Shown here in pieces: positions 52,338-60,854 of a stretch of DNA of 64,000 bases. The translations under genes and the position numbers were made by a program. Numbering within the stretch: position 1 is the stretch's first letter; each line of letters starts with the position of its first letter. The notes under the pieces were generated by a model that searched no databases, had not been told where the DNA came from, and was given only the letters and a program-made list of their open reading frames with translations. Source of the DNA: Phreatobacter stygius (GTDB lineage: Bacteria; Pseudomonadota; Alphaproteobacteria; Rhizobiales; Phreatobacteraceae); contig NZ_CP039690.1 in assembly GCF_005144885.1 (NCBI RefSeq), forward strand, positions 4,973,001-5,037,000, in the 5' to 3' direction.

Positions 52338-54043
52338 GCCAGCAGCATTGGGACCGCGAGGTCGATGTCGTCTGCGTCGGCGCCGGCGCCGGCGGCATGA
52401 GCGCGGCGCTGACCGCGGCCATTGAAGGGCTCGACGTCCTGATCATCGAGAAGACGCCCTTTGTCGGTGGCTCGACGGCGGTCTCGGGCGGCGCGGTCTG
52501 GATCCCCAACAATGACCAGGCCGCCGGCCTCGGCCATGCCGATACGCCCGACCAGGCCAAGCTCTATCTCGACCAGATCGTCGGCAATTGGTCGAGCGAC
52601 ACCATGAAGCGTGCCTTCCTCGACGCCGGCCCGGCGATGCTCGGTTATTTCGAGCGCCACACGCAGGTGAAGCTCGTGGCCCGCGCCTATTCGCCGGATT
52701 ATTATCCGGCGACGCCGGGCGCCTCGCTCGGCGGGCGCTCCTTGGACCCCTTGCCCTTCGACGGGCGGACGCTGGGCAAGGATTTCGCTCGCCTGCGCGA
52801 CCCCTTGAAAGAATTCGTCGTGCTCGGCGGCATGATGGTGACCATGACCGACGTGCAACACCTCTTGAAGGTGACCTCGTCCTTCGCCTCCTGGCGGCAC
52901 GGCATGGCCATGGTGCTGCGTTATGCCGGCGACCGGCTGCGCTACCGGCGTGGCACCCGGCTGGTGCTCGGCAATGCGCTCGCCGGCCGGCTGTTCAAGA
53001 GTGTGCTCGACCGCCAGATCCCGGTGCTCACCGAAACGCCGGCCCGGCGCCTCGTCTTCGATGGTGGCCAGGTGACCGGCATCGTGGTCGACCATGAGGG
53101 CAGGGAGATTGCCATTCGCACCCGCCGCGGCGTGGTGCTGGCGACCGGCGGTTTTCCCCATGACCCGGAGCGCCGCAAGGCCTTCCTGCCCGATGGCATC
53201 GGCCTCTGGTCGATGGCGCCCGAGGGCAATAGCGGCGACGGCCTGAGGCTTGGCGAAGCCGTTGGCGCGGCCGTCCGCCAGGAAAATTCCAGCAACATTT
53301 TCATGACGCCGGTCTCGATCCTGACCAGGTCGGATGGCGAGGTGGTCAAATATCCGCACCTCGTCTGGGACCGCGCCAAGCCCGGCCTGATGGCCGTCAA
53401 TGGCGCCGGCCGGCGCTTCGTCAACGAGGCGACCTCCTATCACGAGTTCGGCCTTGCCATGGTCGAGGGCGACAAGACCCAGCCGACCATTCCGGCCGTC
53501 CTGATCTGCGATGCGGCCTTCCTGAAACGCTGGGGCCTCGGCCTGGCGCTGCCGGGCGGCCGGCCGTTCCGCCACCTCGTCGAGGCGGGTTATCTGTTCG
53601 AGGCGCCGACCATCCCCGACCTTGCACGCCAACTGAGCCTGCCGGCCGATGCCCTGGCCGACAGCGTGGCGCGCTTCAACCGCTACGCGAAGCAAGGCCG
53701 CGACCCGGATTTCGGCAAGGGCGGCAATGCCTATAACCGCTATCTCGGCGATGCCGAGGCGACGGGCGGAAATCCCTGCCTCGGGCCGCTGGATCAGGCG
53801 CCGTTCTACGCCGTGAAAGTCTATCCCGGCGACATCGGCACGGCCGGCGGCATCGTCACTGACGGTCACGCCCGCGCGCTGGATGCCGAGGGCCGCGTCA
53901 TCCCCGGCCTCTATGCCTCGGGCAATGACATGAATTCGGTGATGGGCGGGACCTATCCGGGGCCGGGGATCACCTTGGGGCCGGCGATGACGTTTGGCTA
54001 TCTCGCGGGCAAGGATCTGGCGAGGCAACCCCTGGGCGCTTGA
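52334..54043 (+). CDS. FAD-dependent dehydrogenase, 3-ketosteroid-delta-1-dehydrogenase-like
   Basis: 569 residues from a GTG at 52334 (GTGA overlap with the SDR). The FAD-binding motif is DVVCVGAGAGGMSAALTAA, followed by FVGGSTAVSGGAVWIPNN. The C-terminus is GNDMNSVMGGTYPGPGITLG then PAMTFGYLAGKDLA, the fumarate-reductase/KstD-type active-site block whose tyrosine is in TYPGPG. The family desaturates ketones next to the carbonyl. The KstD group acts on steroids, but other cyclic ketones are possible. No membrane or signal segments. Final gene of the GntR-controlled operon. Confidence 0.82.
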   Translation: MSQQHWDREVDVVCVGAGAGGMSAALTAAIEGLDVLIIEKTPFVGGSTAVSGGAVWIPNNDQAAGLGHADTPDQAKLYLDQIVGNWSSDTMKRAFLDAGPAMLGYFERHTQVKLVARAYSPDYYPATPGASLGGRSLDPLPFDGRTLGKDFARLRDPLKEFVVLGGMMVTMTDVQHLLKVTSSFASWRHGMAMVLRYAGDRLRYRRGTRLVLGNALAGRLFKSVLDRQIPVLTETPARRLVFDGGQVTGIVVDHEGREIAIRTRRGVVLATGGFPHDPERRKAFLPDGIGLWSMAPEGNSGDGLRLGEAVGAAVRQENSSNIFMTPVSILTRSDGEVVKYPHLVWDRAKPGLMAVNGAGRRFVNEATSYHEFGLAMVEGDKTQPTIPAVLICDAAFLKRWGLGLALPGGRPFRHLVEAGYLFEAPTIPDLARQLSLPADALADSVARFNRYAKQGRDPDFGKGGNAYNRYLGDAEATGGNPCLGPLDQAPFYAVKVYPGDIGTAGGIVTDGHARALDAEGRVIPGLYASGNDMNSVMGGTYPGPGITLGPAMTFGYLAGKDLARQPLGA

Positions 54044-54108
54044 CCCACTCGCCTGGCCGGCCGTCCGACGGGGGGCCGTCCAGGCATGTCCCGAAGATCC
54101 CCGGCCCT

Positions 54109-54492
54109 TCACCCCACCCTTTCCAAACTCGCCCCCACGGCGTGGTCGACGATGTAGAGCCAGGTGCCGTCGGCTTGCCGCCGCACGATCTCGGCCGAGC
54201 TGCCGGCCAGTGTGGTGGTGCCGTCGGGACCGGTGAGCGTCCAGTCGGCGCGCAGAAGCGCGACATCGCCGTGGCGGAGGCAGAAGGCGTTCCGGCCGGT
54301 GAGCGTGCCGGGCATCTGAAGGAAATCACCGAGCACGGCGGCGATCTGGGCCGTGCCGGTGTGGCTGGACATGCCGTCGACGCAGAGCGTGGCGTCGGCC
54401 TCGTAGAGTGCCAGGAGATTGTCGAGCCGGCGTGTGTTGAAGGCGCGGACGAAGGTCTCGTTCATCTGTTCGGGGGCGGCGACGGTGAACAT
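54109..54492 (-). CDS. NTF2-like / SnoaL-like domain protein
   Basis: 127 residues beginning MFTVAAPEQMNETFVRAFNTRRLDNLLALYEADATLCVDG, the classic start of a DUF4440/SnoaL_3-type cone-shaped barrel, and ending SSAEIVRRQADGTWLYIVDH. Most such proteins have no proven function. Divergent from the LysR gene; the conserved HxlR-like or LysR site lies between, so LysR may control it. Confidence 0.75.
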   Translation of the reverse strand: MFTVAAPEQMNETFVRAFNTRRLDNLLALYEADATLCVDGMSSHTGTAQIAAVLGDFLQMPGTLTGRNAFCLRHGDVALLRADWTLTGPDGTTTLAGSSAEIVRRQADGTWLYIVDHAVGASLERVG

Positions 54493-54607
54493 GGCTGGGA
54501 TCCTCGGTTGAACCGCAAGCGGTGCCTGGAGCAGGGCTCGCCGTGTGCGGCCTCTCTGACTTAATCCGCCCGCGCCCTTGTCATCAGATGCCCGACACTC
54601 GACAATC

Positions 54608-54626
54608 TGTTCGGTTGAGGCGAACA
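54608..54626. promoter_or_regulatory. LysR-type binding site candidate
   Basis: TGTTCG (54608-54613) and CGAACA (54621-54626) are inverted repeats around 7 bases, containing a T-N11-A box, upstream of the LysR ATG by 8 bases and between the divergent NTF2-like and LysR genes. Confidence 0.5.
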
Positions 54627-54633
54627 ATCCCGC

Positions 54634-55527
54634 ATGACCCTGTTCGACGGCATGGAAACCTTTGCACGCGTGGTCGAGGCCGGCAGCTTCACCGCGGCGG
54701 CGCGCGAGCTTGATGTCACCAAGTCGTCGGTGAGCGAGACGGTGCGCCGGCTCGAGCAGCGGCTCGGCGTGCGCCTGCTCGACCGCAGCACCCGGCATGT
54801 CGCGCCGACCGAGGCAGGGCTCGCCTTCCACGCCCGGGCCCGCAAAGCGATCGCCGAGGCGCAGGGCGCGGTCGCCGAGGCCCGCGCCCTGCATGAGGAA
54901 CCGGCCGGCCGCCTGCGCATCGCCGCACCGGAAGCCTTCACCCAGCTGCTCGTGCCGGTCCTGTCGGGACTGATGCAGGACTATCCGGACCTGGAGGTCG
55001 AGATCGTCGGCGGCGTGCCGCCGGTCGATCTGGTCGAGGCGGGGTTCGATCTCGCGGTGCGGCTGGCACCCCGCCCGGCCGACACGCTGATCGTCCGGCG
55101 GGTCGGCACCTCGCGGATCATCATCTTGGGCTCTCCGGCCTATCTCGCCCGCCAGGGCGCGCCGGAACGGCCGGAGGATGTCGTAGCGCACCGCTGTATC
55201 GGCTTTTCGCCGGTCTTCTGGGGTCACGAATGGCGCTTCGAGACGGTGGACGGCCTGCTCGCCGTGCCGGTGAAGCCGGTGCTGCTGACCAATGTCACCG
55301 AGGCGATGCGGGCGGCGGCCCTCGCCGGCATGGGACTCACCGCGCTGCCGGAATGGTCGGTTGCCGACGAGCTTGGGTCCGGCGCGCTGGTGCGTGTGCT
55401 GAGCGGCTGGAAGACGCCGGAAAGCGGCATCTTCGTGGTTTATCCCTCGAACCGCCTGATGGCGGCGAAGGTGAAACATTTCGCCGACCGCCTTCGCCAG
55501 CACCTGAAGGCCGCGGGCCTGAGCTGA
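54634..55527 (+). CDS. LysR family transcriptional regulator
   Basis: 297 residues. The N-terminal HTH (about 1-62) reads METFARVVEAGSFTAAAREL then DVTKSSVSETVRRLEQRLGV, a standard LysR helix-turn-helix; the C-terminal LysR_substrate domain has VEAGFDLAVRLAPRPADTLI and the AALAGMGLTALPEW strand. It resembles the crp-like subgroup that regulate a divergent gene, here the NTF2-like protein. Confidence 0.9.
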   Translation: MTLFDGMETFARVVEAGSFTAAARELDVTKSSVSETVRRLEQRLGVRLLDRSTRHVAPTEAGLAFHARARKAIAEAQGAVAEARALHEEPAGRLRIAAPEAFTQLLVPVLSGLMQDYPDLEVEIVGGVPPVDLVEAGFDLAVRLAPRPADTLIVRRVGTSRIIILGSPAYLARQGAPERPEDVVAHRCIGFSPVFWGHEWRFETVDGLLAVPVKPVLLTNVTEAMRAAALAGMGLTALPEWSVADELGSGALVRVLSGWKTPESGIFVVYPSNRLMAAKVKHFADRLRQHLKAAGLS

Positions 55528-55665
55528 CCGGCCTGTCGCGCTGCCTTGCCCCCTTTGAACACTGGCGCGCTCCAGCTAGGGTCAGGACGTTGCCCGGCAT
55601 GACGGACGGTGCGATCGGGGGTGTCGTTCCGGGAGGCAGGGTCTGAGCCTGACGGGAGAGACGCG

Positions 55666-56088
55666 ATGCGCTTCGTCGACCGCTATCCGATCATCGTCAC
55701 GCCGAAGCTGCGCGAATGCCGTGACTTCTGGCGCCGGCACCTGGGCTTCACTGTGGTGTTCGAGGCGACCTGGTTCGTCCTGCTCCAGGCCGAGGGCGCA
55801 AGCGCGACACTGGCCTTCATGAGCCCCGACCATCCCTCCGCGCCGCCCGGACCCGAGGTCTTTCCGGGTTTCGGCACGTGTTTCGAGCTGCAGGTCGAAA
55901 ATGCCGCGGCGGCTTTCGACGAGTTCCAGCGTGATGACGGCCCGGTCGGTCTTCATCTGGTCGACGAACCCTTCGGCCAACGCCGTTTCGGTTTCACCGA
56001 TCCCTCCGGGCTCTGGGTCGACGTGGTCGAGCAGATCGATCCGGCGGCGGGGTTCTGGGAGGGCTATGTCGTCGATGCCGAGGGTTGA
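55666..56088 (+). CDS. VOC family protein (glyoxalase/bleomycin-resistance fold)
   Basis: 140 residues, start at ATG 55666 after GGGAGAG. It has the paired beta-alpha-beta-beta-beta layout: FVDRYPIIVTPKLRECRDFW, then FGTCFELQVENAAAAFDEFQ, and the end FGFTDPSGLWVDVVEQIDP, typical of VOC proteins. Likely metal ligands are not fully obvious. The family includes glyoxalases, dioxygenases and antibiotic-binding proteins. Its 5' region has been duplicated into the next gene at 56198-56410. Confidence 0.8.
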   Translation: MRFVDRYPIIVTPKLRECRDFWRRHLGFTVVFEATWFVLLQAEGASATLAFMSPDHPSAPPGPEVFPGFGTCFELQVENAAAAFDEFQRDDGPVGLHLVDEPFGQRRFGFTDPSGLWVDVVEQIDPAAGFWEGYVVDAEG

Positions 56089-56197
56089 CCCCTGACGCTC
56101 CTTGTCGCGCGCGTCTGGCATGTCCGGGCCGCGAGCCGTTGTTGAGCCCGCCGCCGCGCCCGCTGTCCAGCCAGCTTTGAATCCCGGCGTCATGCGG

Positions 56198-56410
56198 GTA
56201 GGCTGGGTACGCTGCCCGGCGAAGCCAGGAAGCTGCGATTGGGGGGACGGCGTTTCCAGCTGGCGGGCCAGGCCTGACAGGGAGGGATGCCGTGCACGTC
56301 GTCGACCCTTATCCGATCACCATCACCTCGAAACTCCGCCAATGCCGCGATGTCTGGCGCCGGCATTCCGGCGTCATCGTCGCCTTCGCGGCAACCTGCT
56401 ACGTCCCGCC
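56198..56410 (+). repeat. diverged partial duplication of the VOC gene 5' end
   Basis: This block matches about 55575-55785, including upstream sequence (TGCCCGGC...), the ribosome-binding site and the first 38 codons. The translated parts agree at 23 of 38 positions. The copy is fused in frame to a different downstream protein. Confidence 0.7.
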
Positions 56411-56813
56411 CCTTGTGCTGGCCTTGGGCCTTCTGGCGATGTCGGCCGGGCCGCTGCCGGCCCATGACATCTACACCCACCTCAAGAACAAGGCCGGGCG
56501 GAGCTGCTGCGATGGCACCGACTGCCGGCCGGTGCGTTATCGCCAGACCCCGTCGGGCGTGCATATGCTGATCGAGGGGGTCTGGGTCAGGATCCCGGAC
56601 TCCCAGGTGGAGCAGCGCACGATCGAGGGCGATACTGGCGAAACCGGCGGCGGGCACTGGTGCGGCAGGCGGCTTCTCGGTGAGAACCGTTTCATGACCT
56701 ATTGCGCCTTCGTGCCACCCAGCGCCACGGGCATCACGCCGCCCGGCCCTCCGGTCGGGTCGCCGCGTCCGCCGCGCAACAGAATGGCTCACTCCGGGCC
56801 GAAAGCGCATTAG
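56292..56813 (+). CDS. chimeric secreted protein: VOC-derived N-terminus fused to a cysteine-rich protein
   Basis: 173 residues from GTG 56292 (GGGAGGG upstream). Residues 1-38 (VVDPYPITITSKLRQCRDVW and on) are a diverged copy of the VOC protein start; the next stretch, VIVAFAATCYVPPLVLALGL to PLPA, has become a signal-peptide-like or membrane segment. The rest is a cysteine-rich periplasmic-type protein (SCCDGTDCRPV, GHWCGR, MTYCAF) of a family I have seen as small secreted proteins of unknown function in Rhizobiales. If the fusion start is used, the long cytoplasmic lead would precede the hydrophobic segment. A plausible alternative is that the true protein begins further in, at ATG 56440 or an unmarked start. 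Confidence 0.6.
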   Translation: MHVVDPYPITITSKLRQCRDVWRRHSGVIVAFAATCYVPPLVLALGLLAMSAGPLPAHDIYTHLKNKAGRSCCDGTDCRPVRYRQTPSGVHMLIEGVWVRIPDSQVEQRTIEGDTGETGGGHWCGRRLLGENRFMTYCAFVPPSATGITPPGPPVGSPRPPRNRMAHSGPKAH

Positions 56814-56863
56814 GCGCTTTACGCCGGTCCGTCGGCGGCGAGCGGTCGCACCTCGCGTGCCGG

Positions 56864-58402
56864 TTAGTTGACGCTCGCTTGGCTGAACCGTTCGACCAGT
56901 AGGAATTTCTGCACCTTGCCGGTCGGCGTGCGTGGCAGGGGTGTGGTTTCGACAATGAACTGCTTGGGCGTCTTGAACCCGGCGAGGTGCTGGCGGCAGT
57001 GGGCTTCGAGCGCCTCGGCCGTCAGGTCGGCCCGGTCCTGCGGCACGACCAGGCTAACCACCCGCTCGCCCCACATGTCGTCGGGCAGGCCGAACACCGC
57101 GCAATCGGCGACGCCAGGGCAGCCGAGAATGATCTCCTCGACCTCGGCGGCGTGGACGTTCTGCCCACCGGTGACGATCATGTCCTTCTTGCGCCCGCGG
57201 ATGAACAGATAACCCTCGTCATCCAGGCTGCCGAGGTCGCCGGTATGGATCCAGCCGTCGCGAAAGGTGCGGGCCGACTGTTCGGGATTGTCGAAATAGC
57301 CGGTCACCGCGTTGGGCGAGCGGCCGAGGATCTCGCCGAGCTGGTTGGCGGGAAGCGCCCGGCCGTCGTCGCCGGCGATCTTCACCTCACCGAAAGCGAT
57401 CGGGCGGCCAACCGAGTCCGGGCGCCGGACACGATCGGCGGGCGTGCTGACCACCAGCGCGCCGGTCTCCTGCATGCCGTAATATTCGTAGAGGCGCGGG
57501 CAGAGCTTCGCCATCGTCGCCTCGCGAATGCTGGCCGGCAGGCTCGAGCCAGCGAAGACGACGGCGCGCAGCGAGGTCACGTCCCGCGGCGCGGCGGCGA
57601 GCGCCGGCAGCAGCATCGCGGCCATGGTCGGCACCAGGTTGACGATCGTCACCCGCTCGGCCGCGATCAGCGCTAAGGTTTCGTTCGGCTCGAAATTCGC
57701 CAGAACATGAGGAATGCCATAGAGGATGGCGCCGGCGATCCAGGCGAAGCCGACCCGCCCGAAGGCTGGGAAGACGGTCATCGCGACATCGTCGCGGGTC
57801 ATGTCGAAGGCCTGGAACATCGGACCGAGGGTGCTGTTGTTGTACTGGTTCAGCACATAAGACTTGGGCAGGCCGGTGGTTCCGGAGGTCAGGTTGAAAT
57901 AGAACGGATCGGCCTCGTCGATCTCGATGTCGGGCGCCTCGGACGAGGCGCCGGCGAGCAGCGCCTCATAGTCGGGCTCCGCCGACGAGGCTTCGCCGCC
58001 GATCCGGATCCGATGCCTGACCAGTGGGCGGGCCGCGTCGGCGACACCGGCGAACCTTGCCTCATAGATCAGCCCGCTCGCACCCATGGCCCGGATCAGT
58101 TCGATCATTTCCCGCTCGGCCAGCCGGTAGTTCAACGGCAGGCCGACGATGCCGGTCCGCGCCAGGGCAAAATAGGTCTCGACCATTTCGGCGCGGTTGG
58201 AGCAGAGGAAGGCGACGACATCGCCCTTGCCATAACCGAGCCCCGAAAGCCCTTGGGCGAGCCGGTTGGTGCGCTCGTCGATCTGGCCAAAGGTGAAGCG
58301 CCGGTCGGTGCCGGCGCAATAGAGCGCGGGATCGTTGGCGAAGCGTATCGCCGCGGTGGCCAGGATATTGCCGACAACCATCTTGCCGAGTGAGCGGGTC
58401 AT
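56864..58402 (-). CDS. AMP-binding acyl-CoA synthetase/ligase
   Basis: 512 residues with P-loop LTSGTTGLPKSYVLN, YYGMQETGALV, GWIHTGDLGSLDDEG, hinge GRKKDMIVTGGQNVHAAEVE and adenylation lysine in RTPTGKVQKFLL. It uses ATG 58402. The other ligase gene is upstream of it on the same strand, 77 bases away, and both lie downstream of the TetR gene; probably one operon with different acid specificities. Confidence 0.88.
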   Translation of the reverse strand: MTRSLGKMVVGNILATAAIRFANDPALYCAGTDRRFTFGQIDERTNRLAQGLSGLGYGKGDVVAFLCSNRAEMVETYFALARTGIVGLPLNYRLAEREMIELIRAMGASGLIYEARFAGVADAARPLVRHRIRIGGEASSAEPDYEALLAGASSEAPDIEIDEADPFYFNLTSGTTGLPKSYVLNQYNNSTLGPMFQAFDMTRDDVAMTVFPAFGRVGFAWIAGAILYGIPHVLANFEPNETLALIAAERVTIVNLVPTMAAMLLPALAAAPRDVTSLRAVVFAGSSLPASIREATMAKLCPRLYEYYGMQETGALVVSTPADRVRRPDSVGRPIAFGEVKIAGDDGRALPANQLGEILGRSPNAVTGYFDNPEQSARTFRDGWIHTGDLGSLDDEGYLFIRGRKKDMIVTGGQNVHAAEVEEIILGCPGVADCAVFGLPDDMWGERVVSLVVPQDRADLTAEALEAHCRQHLAGFKTPKQFIVETTPLPRTPTGKVQKFLLVERFSQASVN

Positions 58403-58479
58403 TGCGGTGTTCCATCCCTTGGGTGCGCGGTTTGTCGCGTCTGATGTGATTGGTGCCGCGGCGAAGCGGCGCCGGCGGC

Positions 58480-60036
58480 TCAGTTCACCCGCCGCTCCTT
58501 GGCCTCCCAGAACGGCTTGCGCAGCTCGCGCTTGAGGATCTTGCCGGCCCCCGACATCGGCAGCGGGGTGTCGCTGATGTCGACCGAGCGCGGGCATTTG
58601 TAGCCGGCGATCCGCTCCTTGCAGAACGCGATGACCTCCTGCGGGCTGACCACGGCGCCGGGCTTGCGCACCACCACGGCATGGACCTGCTCGCCCCATT
58701 CCTCGCTGGGAATGCCGACGACGGCGCATTGGGCCACGGCCGGGTGTTGCGCCACGGCATTCTCGACCTCGGTCGAATAGACGTTCTCGCCGCCGGAAAT
58801 GATCATGTCCTTGACCCGGTCGACGACATAGACGAAGCCATCGGCATCCATGAAGCCGCCGTCGCCGGTATGCATCCAGCCGCCGATCAGTGCCCGCTCG
58901 GTCTCCTCCGGGCGCTCCCAATAGCCCATCATGACATTGTCGCCGCGCGCCACGATCTCGCCGACCGTGCCTGATGGCACCGGCTGGTCGTTGGCGTCGA
59001 CGATGCGCACCTCGCAGCCGAGCGTGGCGCGGCCGCCGGCGCGGTGCCGGCCCTTGGCGCGGCCCTCGCCGATATGCTCGTTCCAATGCAGGATCGTGGC
59101 GATCGGCGACAGTTCGGTCATGCCATAGGCTTGGCTGAAACGGGTGTGGGGCAGGGCGGCAATGGCGCGGTCGAGCACCGCCTCGCTGATCGGCGAGGCG
59201 CCGTAGACGATGCGGCCGAGCGACGACATGTCGTGGGATTTCAAGGCGGGATGGTCGACCAGCATCTGGATCATGGTCGGGACCAGCAGCACCTCGGTCA
59301 CCTTGTCGCGTTCGACCGCGGCCATGACGGCCTCGGGGCTGAAGGCCTTGATGATCACGTTGGAGCCGCCGCTGAGGAGCAGCGCGAACATGGCCGCGCC
59401 ATTGGCGAGATGGAACATCGGGGCGGCGTGCAGATAGATCGCGGACGAGGGGAAAAGTCCTTCGGCGAGCGCGTTCAGCGCATTGGCCATCAGGTTGTCA
59501 TGGCTCAGCATCACGCCCTTGGACCGGCCGGTGGTGCCGCCGGTATAAAAGATGCCGGCGAGATCCTCGCGCCTGGCCATGGCATCGGCGATCGGCGAGC
59601 TCGCCGCGATCAGCTCTTCGTAGTGACTGGTGCCGGCCGGCGCCGCCTCGTCATCGGCATAGACCAGGCGCAGCCCCGGGATCGTCTTTGCCAGGGCGTC
59701 GCCGACCGGTGCGAACATTTTGTCGACGATCAGCACCTTGGCACGGCAATCCTTCAGCGCATCTTCGTTTTCCAGCGGCGACCAGCGGATGTTGAGCGGC
59801 ACGACCACGGCGCCGGCCCAGGCGGTGGCGAGATAGCTCTCCAGATAGCGGTCGGAGTTCAAGGACAGGATGGCGACCCGGTCGCCGGCTGCGACGCCAA
59901 GTGAGGCGAGGCCGCCGGCAAGCCGCGGCACGCGCTCGCCGAGCTCGCGCCAGGTCCGGCGCCGGTCGCCATAGACGATGGCGAGACCGCCGGCATTGAT
60001 CTGCAACGCGCGCTTGAAGCCGTGCGTGATGTTCAT
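58480..60036 (-). CDS. AMP-binding acyl-CoA synthetase/ligase
   Basis: 518 residues with P-loop FYTGGTTGRSKGVMLSHDN, AYGMTELSP, GWMHTGDGGFMDADG, hinge DRVKDMIISGGENVYSTEV and adenylation lysine in MSGAGKILKRELR. The end WEAKERRVN is common in medium-/long-chain acyl-CoA synthetases. It follows the TetR gene by 67 bases on the same strand and is probably co-transcribed with it. Confidence 0.88.
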   Translation of the reverse strand: MNITHGFKRALQINAGGLAIVYGDRRRTWRELGERVPRLAGGLASLGVAAGDRVAILSLNSDRYLESYLATAWAGAVVVPLNIRWSPLENEDALKDCRAKVLIVDKMFAPVGDALAKTIPGLRLVYADDEAAPAGTSHYEELIAASSPIADAMARREDLAGIFYTGGTTGRSKGVMLSHDNLMANALNALAEGLFPSSAIYLHAAPMFHLANGAAMFALLLSGGSNVIIKAFSPEAVMAAVERDKVTEVLLVPTMIQMLVDHPALKSHDMSSLGRIVYGASPISEAVLDRAIAALPHTRFSQAYGMTELSPIATILHWNEHIGEGRAKGRHRAGGRATLGCEVRIVDANDQPVPSGTVGEIVARGDNVMMGYWERPEETERALIGGWMHTGDGGFMDADGFVYVVDRVKDMIISGGENVYSTEVENAVAQHPAVAQCAVVGIPSEEWGEQVHAVVVRKPGAVVSPQEVIAFCKERIAGYKCPRSVDISDTPLPMSGAGKILKRELRKPFWEAKERRVN

Positions 60037-60103
60037 TGTCTTCCTCCCTGGAAGGTGATGTCGACAGGCCTCTGTCGGACCCTCGGTGCCGGGTTGGGAT
60101 TGG

Positions 60104-60802
60104 CTATTTGGCCGCGAGCCCCCCGGTCAGCCGGATAGCGAATTCCTCCCCGATGGTCTCGGCCGAGAGTTCGCCGCCCGGCTCGTACCAATGGCCGATC
60201 CAGTTCAGCGAACCGGCGATCGCGAAGGCTGCGAGCTTGGGGTCGCAGGGCATGATCGAGCCATCGGCCATGCCTTCTTCGATCCGGGTGCGGAAGGCGG
60301 TGTCGTAGCTGCGCTTGGCGCGACGCACCGAGGCGCGGGCCTCGGTGGAGAGCTCCCGGTCGTCGAGGCGGGTCACGCACATGCCGAAATCGGTGGTGAT
60401 CGCCCGCACATAGGCGCGGATCAGCGCGCGCACCTTGGCCAGGCCGCTGCCGCCCTGGCGCTCGATCCCCTCGATATTGGCCTCATAGGTCTCCTGGCCG
60501 ATCCGGTAGCACTCGACCAGGATCTCATCCTTCGAGCGGAAGTAGTTGTAGAGCGCCGGCTTGGTGATGTTCAGCCGCGCCGCCACTTCGTTCAGCGTCG
60601 TGCGGTGATAGCCCTCGGTCAGGAACATCTTGACCGCCATGCGCAGCACGGCGTCGCGCTTCTCGTCGCGCGCCCGCCGGCGATCCTCGAAGGGCACCCA
60701 AGGGGGCGCAATCACTGGCGGCGTTTCAACACTCTTCGGTCGCCCGCGCATGGCTCTGTCCATCATCCCTTCGGCCCGGATTGACCCCTCCGACCGCTTC
60801 AT
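60104..60802 (-). CDS. TetR/AcrR family transcriptional regulator
   Basis: 232 residues. After a 45-residue polar lead comes the HTH (about 50-95): LTEGYHRTTLNEVAARLNIT then KPALYNYFRSKDEILVEC, and a C-terminal domain whose GHWYEPGGELSAETIGEEFA resembles that of the TetR at 15083. Start ATG 60802 has AAGGG at a good distance. Its divergent partner is the thiolase operon, and inverted sites lie in the short interval, so it likely represses both directions with an acyl-CoA as ligand. Confidence 0.88.
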   Translation of the reverse strand: MKRSEGSIRAEGMMDRAMRGRPKSVETPPVIAPPWVPFEDRRRARDEKRDAVLRMAVKMFLTEGYHRTTLNEVAARLNITKPALYNYFRSKDEILVECYRIGQETYEANIEGIERQGGSGLAKVRALIRAYVRAITTDFGMCVTRLDDRELSTEARASVRRAKRSYDTAFRTRIEEGMADGSIMPCDPKLAAFAIAGSLNWIGHWYEPGGELSAETIGEEFAIRLTGGLAAK

Positions 60803-60805
60803 ATA

Positions 60806-60838
60806 TTACCCTTGGGTCATAAAATGTCCAGTCGGTAA
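60806..60838. promoter_or_regulatory. TetR operator pair upstream of thiolase operon
   Basis: TTACCCTTGGGTCA (60806-60819, plus strand) and, on the minus strand, TTACCGACTGGACA (60825-60838) share the pattern TTACC-N4-GG-N-CA and face each other. The first also contains ACCC/GGGT arms. They cover the 52-base region between the divergent start codons. Confidence 0.65.
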
Positions 60839-60854
60839 CTTATGGAGGAAACAC

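Noticed and set aside
52310-54112. A 600-codon open frame on the minus strand
   Set aside because: Antisense to the FAD-dependent dehydrogenase; no motif.
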